NCBI GenBank assembly: GCA_035642125.1
Contig: DASQSZ010000364.1
Location: 1 to 12,588 of the forward strand
DNA from: CALAED01 sp937891035
GTDB taxonomy: Bacteria > Actinomycetota > Actinomycetes > Streptosporangiales > Streptosporangiaceae
Length of the DNA: 12,588 nucleotides
Direction of reading: 5' to 3'
The position numbers were made by a program, and so were the translations under genes. The notes under the pieces are model-generated. The model was not told the DNA's origin, ran no database searches, and was given only the letters and a program-made list of their open reading frames with translations. Shown one piece after another: positions 12,330-12,588 of this stretch (within the stretch, counting starts at the first letter, position 1; every line of letters starts with the position of its first letter).

Positions 12330-12588
12330 GTACCGGTAGGCCACTGGCGAGGTACCCGATGCGGGTCCTTTTCCAGTGGCCCCCGGCCCAAACCGGACGT
12401 GCACCTTTCGATGCATCCGGCTTTCCAGTGACTATTGCGTGTTTGTGACGGTGGATTACCCGTATGGATGGTCCCGTGGCAGGAAGTGCAGACGATGAGT
12501 GTTTTGCGTCGCATTCTGCTCATGAGTTCCGCCCATGCGGGTTGCGGACGACCCGGTGTTACGAGATCGGCGAGTTTACGGACTTGGT
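12314..12588 (-). CDS. Group II intron reverse transcriptase/maturase, C-terminal HNH part
   Basis: Only the last 90 codons are inside the window; the reverse transcriptase domain lies to the right. The visible part reads QVRKLADLVTPGRPQPAWAE, then LMSRMRRKTLIVCTSCHGTI and HTG, the typical HNH endonuclease ending of group II intron-encoded proteins (C-x-x-C-H and a following H). These proteins help the intron fold, nick the target DNA and reverse-transcribe the intron. Oddly, no stop occurs after the HNH motif. The frame continues through the ribozyme domains V and VI, across the predicted splice site, and ends at TGA 12316-12314 in the exon. In a neighbouring frame a TAG occurs at 12434-12432, so a one-base indel may have removed the normal stop. 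The maturase may be decaying. Confidence 0.8.
   Translation of the reverse strand, partial: QVRKLADLVTPGRPQPAWAELMSRMRRKTLIVCTSCHGTIHTGNPPSQTRNSHWKAGCIERCTSGLGRGPLEKDPHRVPRQWPTGTKGGT
12333..12386 (-). ncRNA. Group II intron domain VI with bulged branch-point A
   Basis: CCGG (12386-12383) and GGCCACTGG (12381-12373) pair with CCAGTGGCC (12347-12339) and CCGG (12336-12333), leaving TA (12338-12337) opposite one G. The bulged A at 12337 is followed by 7 nt before the predicted intron end at 12330, the distance usual for the lariat branch point. An inner hairpin, AGGACCCG/CGGGTACCT, caps the helix. Confidence 0.82.
12390..12423 (-). ncRNA. Group II intron domain V
   Basis: The 34-nt hairpin reads AAGCCGGATGCATC, GAAA tetraloop, GGTGCA, the two-base CG bulge, and TCCGGTTT. 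Pairing, GNRA loop, bulge position and the AGC catalytic triad (12422-12420) all match the canonical domain V layout. This is the ribozyme's catalytic core, and it looks intact. Confidence 0.92.

Larger units (their letters stand above)
12330..12588 (-). mobile_element. Group II intron, 3' end (5' part outside the window)
   Basis: The element combines a maturase C-terminus, domain V, domain VI and a predicted 3' splice site after ...CCGGTAC at 12330, ending in the usual AY dinucleotide. It lies in the same orientation as the interrupted ATPase gene, whose coding sequence resumes at 12329. The 5' end, domains I-III and the exon-binding sites are beyond the right edge, so the structural class cannot be set. 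The HNH domain argues against the HNH-less group IIC type. Confidence 0.85.

Noticed and set aside
1..12588. CRISPR array, rRNA or complete insertion sequence
   Set aside because: No regularly spaced repeats, no rRNA-like stretches and no transposase were seen; the only mobile element is the group II intron at the right edge.

Overview
The window reads as chromosomal DNA of a high-GC actinobacterium. Codons end almost always in G or C, GTG starts occur, and several families typical of Actinobacteria are present: a SigR/SigH-type ECF sigma factor, DUF2795, DUF5709 and a MobA-DUF6457 fusion. A member of the Streptosporangiales/Streptomyces side of the phylum is plausible, but this is inference; no rRNA or other taxonomic marker is present.

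Layout from left to right. (1) 1-2313, stress and housekeeping genes: the N-terminus of an ECF sigma factor (minus), a small basic protein (minus), a DJ-1/PfpI-family protein (plus), and a minus-strand pair encoding a DUF2795 and a DUF5709 protein. A perfect 30-bp palindrome separates the convergent DJ-1 and DUF5709 genes. (2) 2399-3938: an enolase-superfamily (mandelate racemase subgroup) enzyme (minus) and a small cysteine-containing protein of unknown function (plus). (3) 3983-5908, molybdenum cofactor genes on the minus strand: moaA followed by a mobA-like gene fused to DUF6457. (4) 6071-9212: a monoacylglycerol-lipase-like alpha/beta hydrolase (plus), a GlsB/YeaQ/YmgE three-helix membrane protein (plus) and a propionyl-CoA synthetase, prpE (minus). 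(5) 9359-11713, formate dehydrogenase maturation on the plus strand: a strongly divergent SelB-family protein followed by fdhD. (6) 11714-12588, a lower-GC, gene-poor and partly decayed stretch. It holds remnants of small minus-strand ORFs and the 3' exon of a histidine-kinase-like ATPase gene. The 3' end of a group II intron interrupts that gene: maturase C-terminus, domain V, domain VI with a bulged A, and the splice site.

Functional links. MoaA makes the first pterin intermediate of molybdenum cofactor (Moco), MobA-type enzymes add a nucleotide to it, and FdhD delivers sulfur to the Moco of formate dehydrogenase. In other bacteria SelB inserts selenocysteine into formate dehydrogenase. Regions 3 and 5 therefore look like a dispersed formate dehydrogenase maturation set, although no formate dehydrogenase subunit, selA, selD or selenocysteine tRNA was seen here. 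The SelB homologue keeps an open frame of 471 codons but has lost the switch I motif, the G3 histidine and the C-terminal winged helices. It is the best candidate for something undescribed. The second is the group II intron sitting in the sense direction inside a regulatory ATPase gene.
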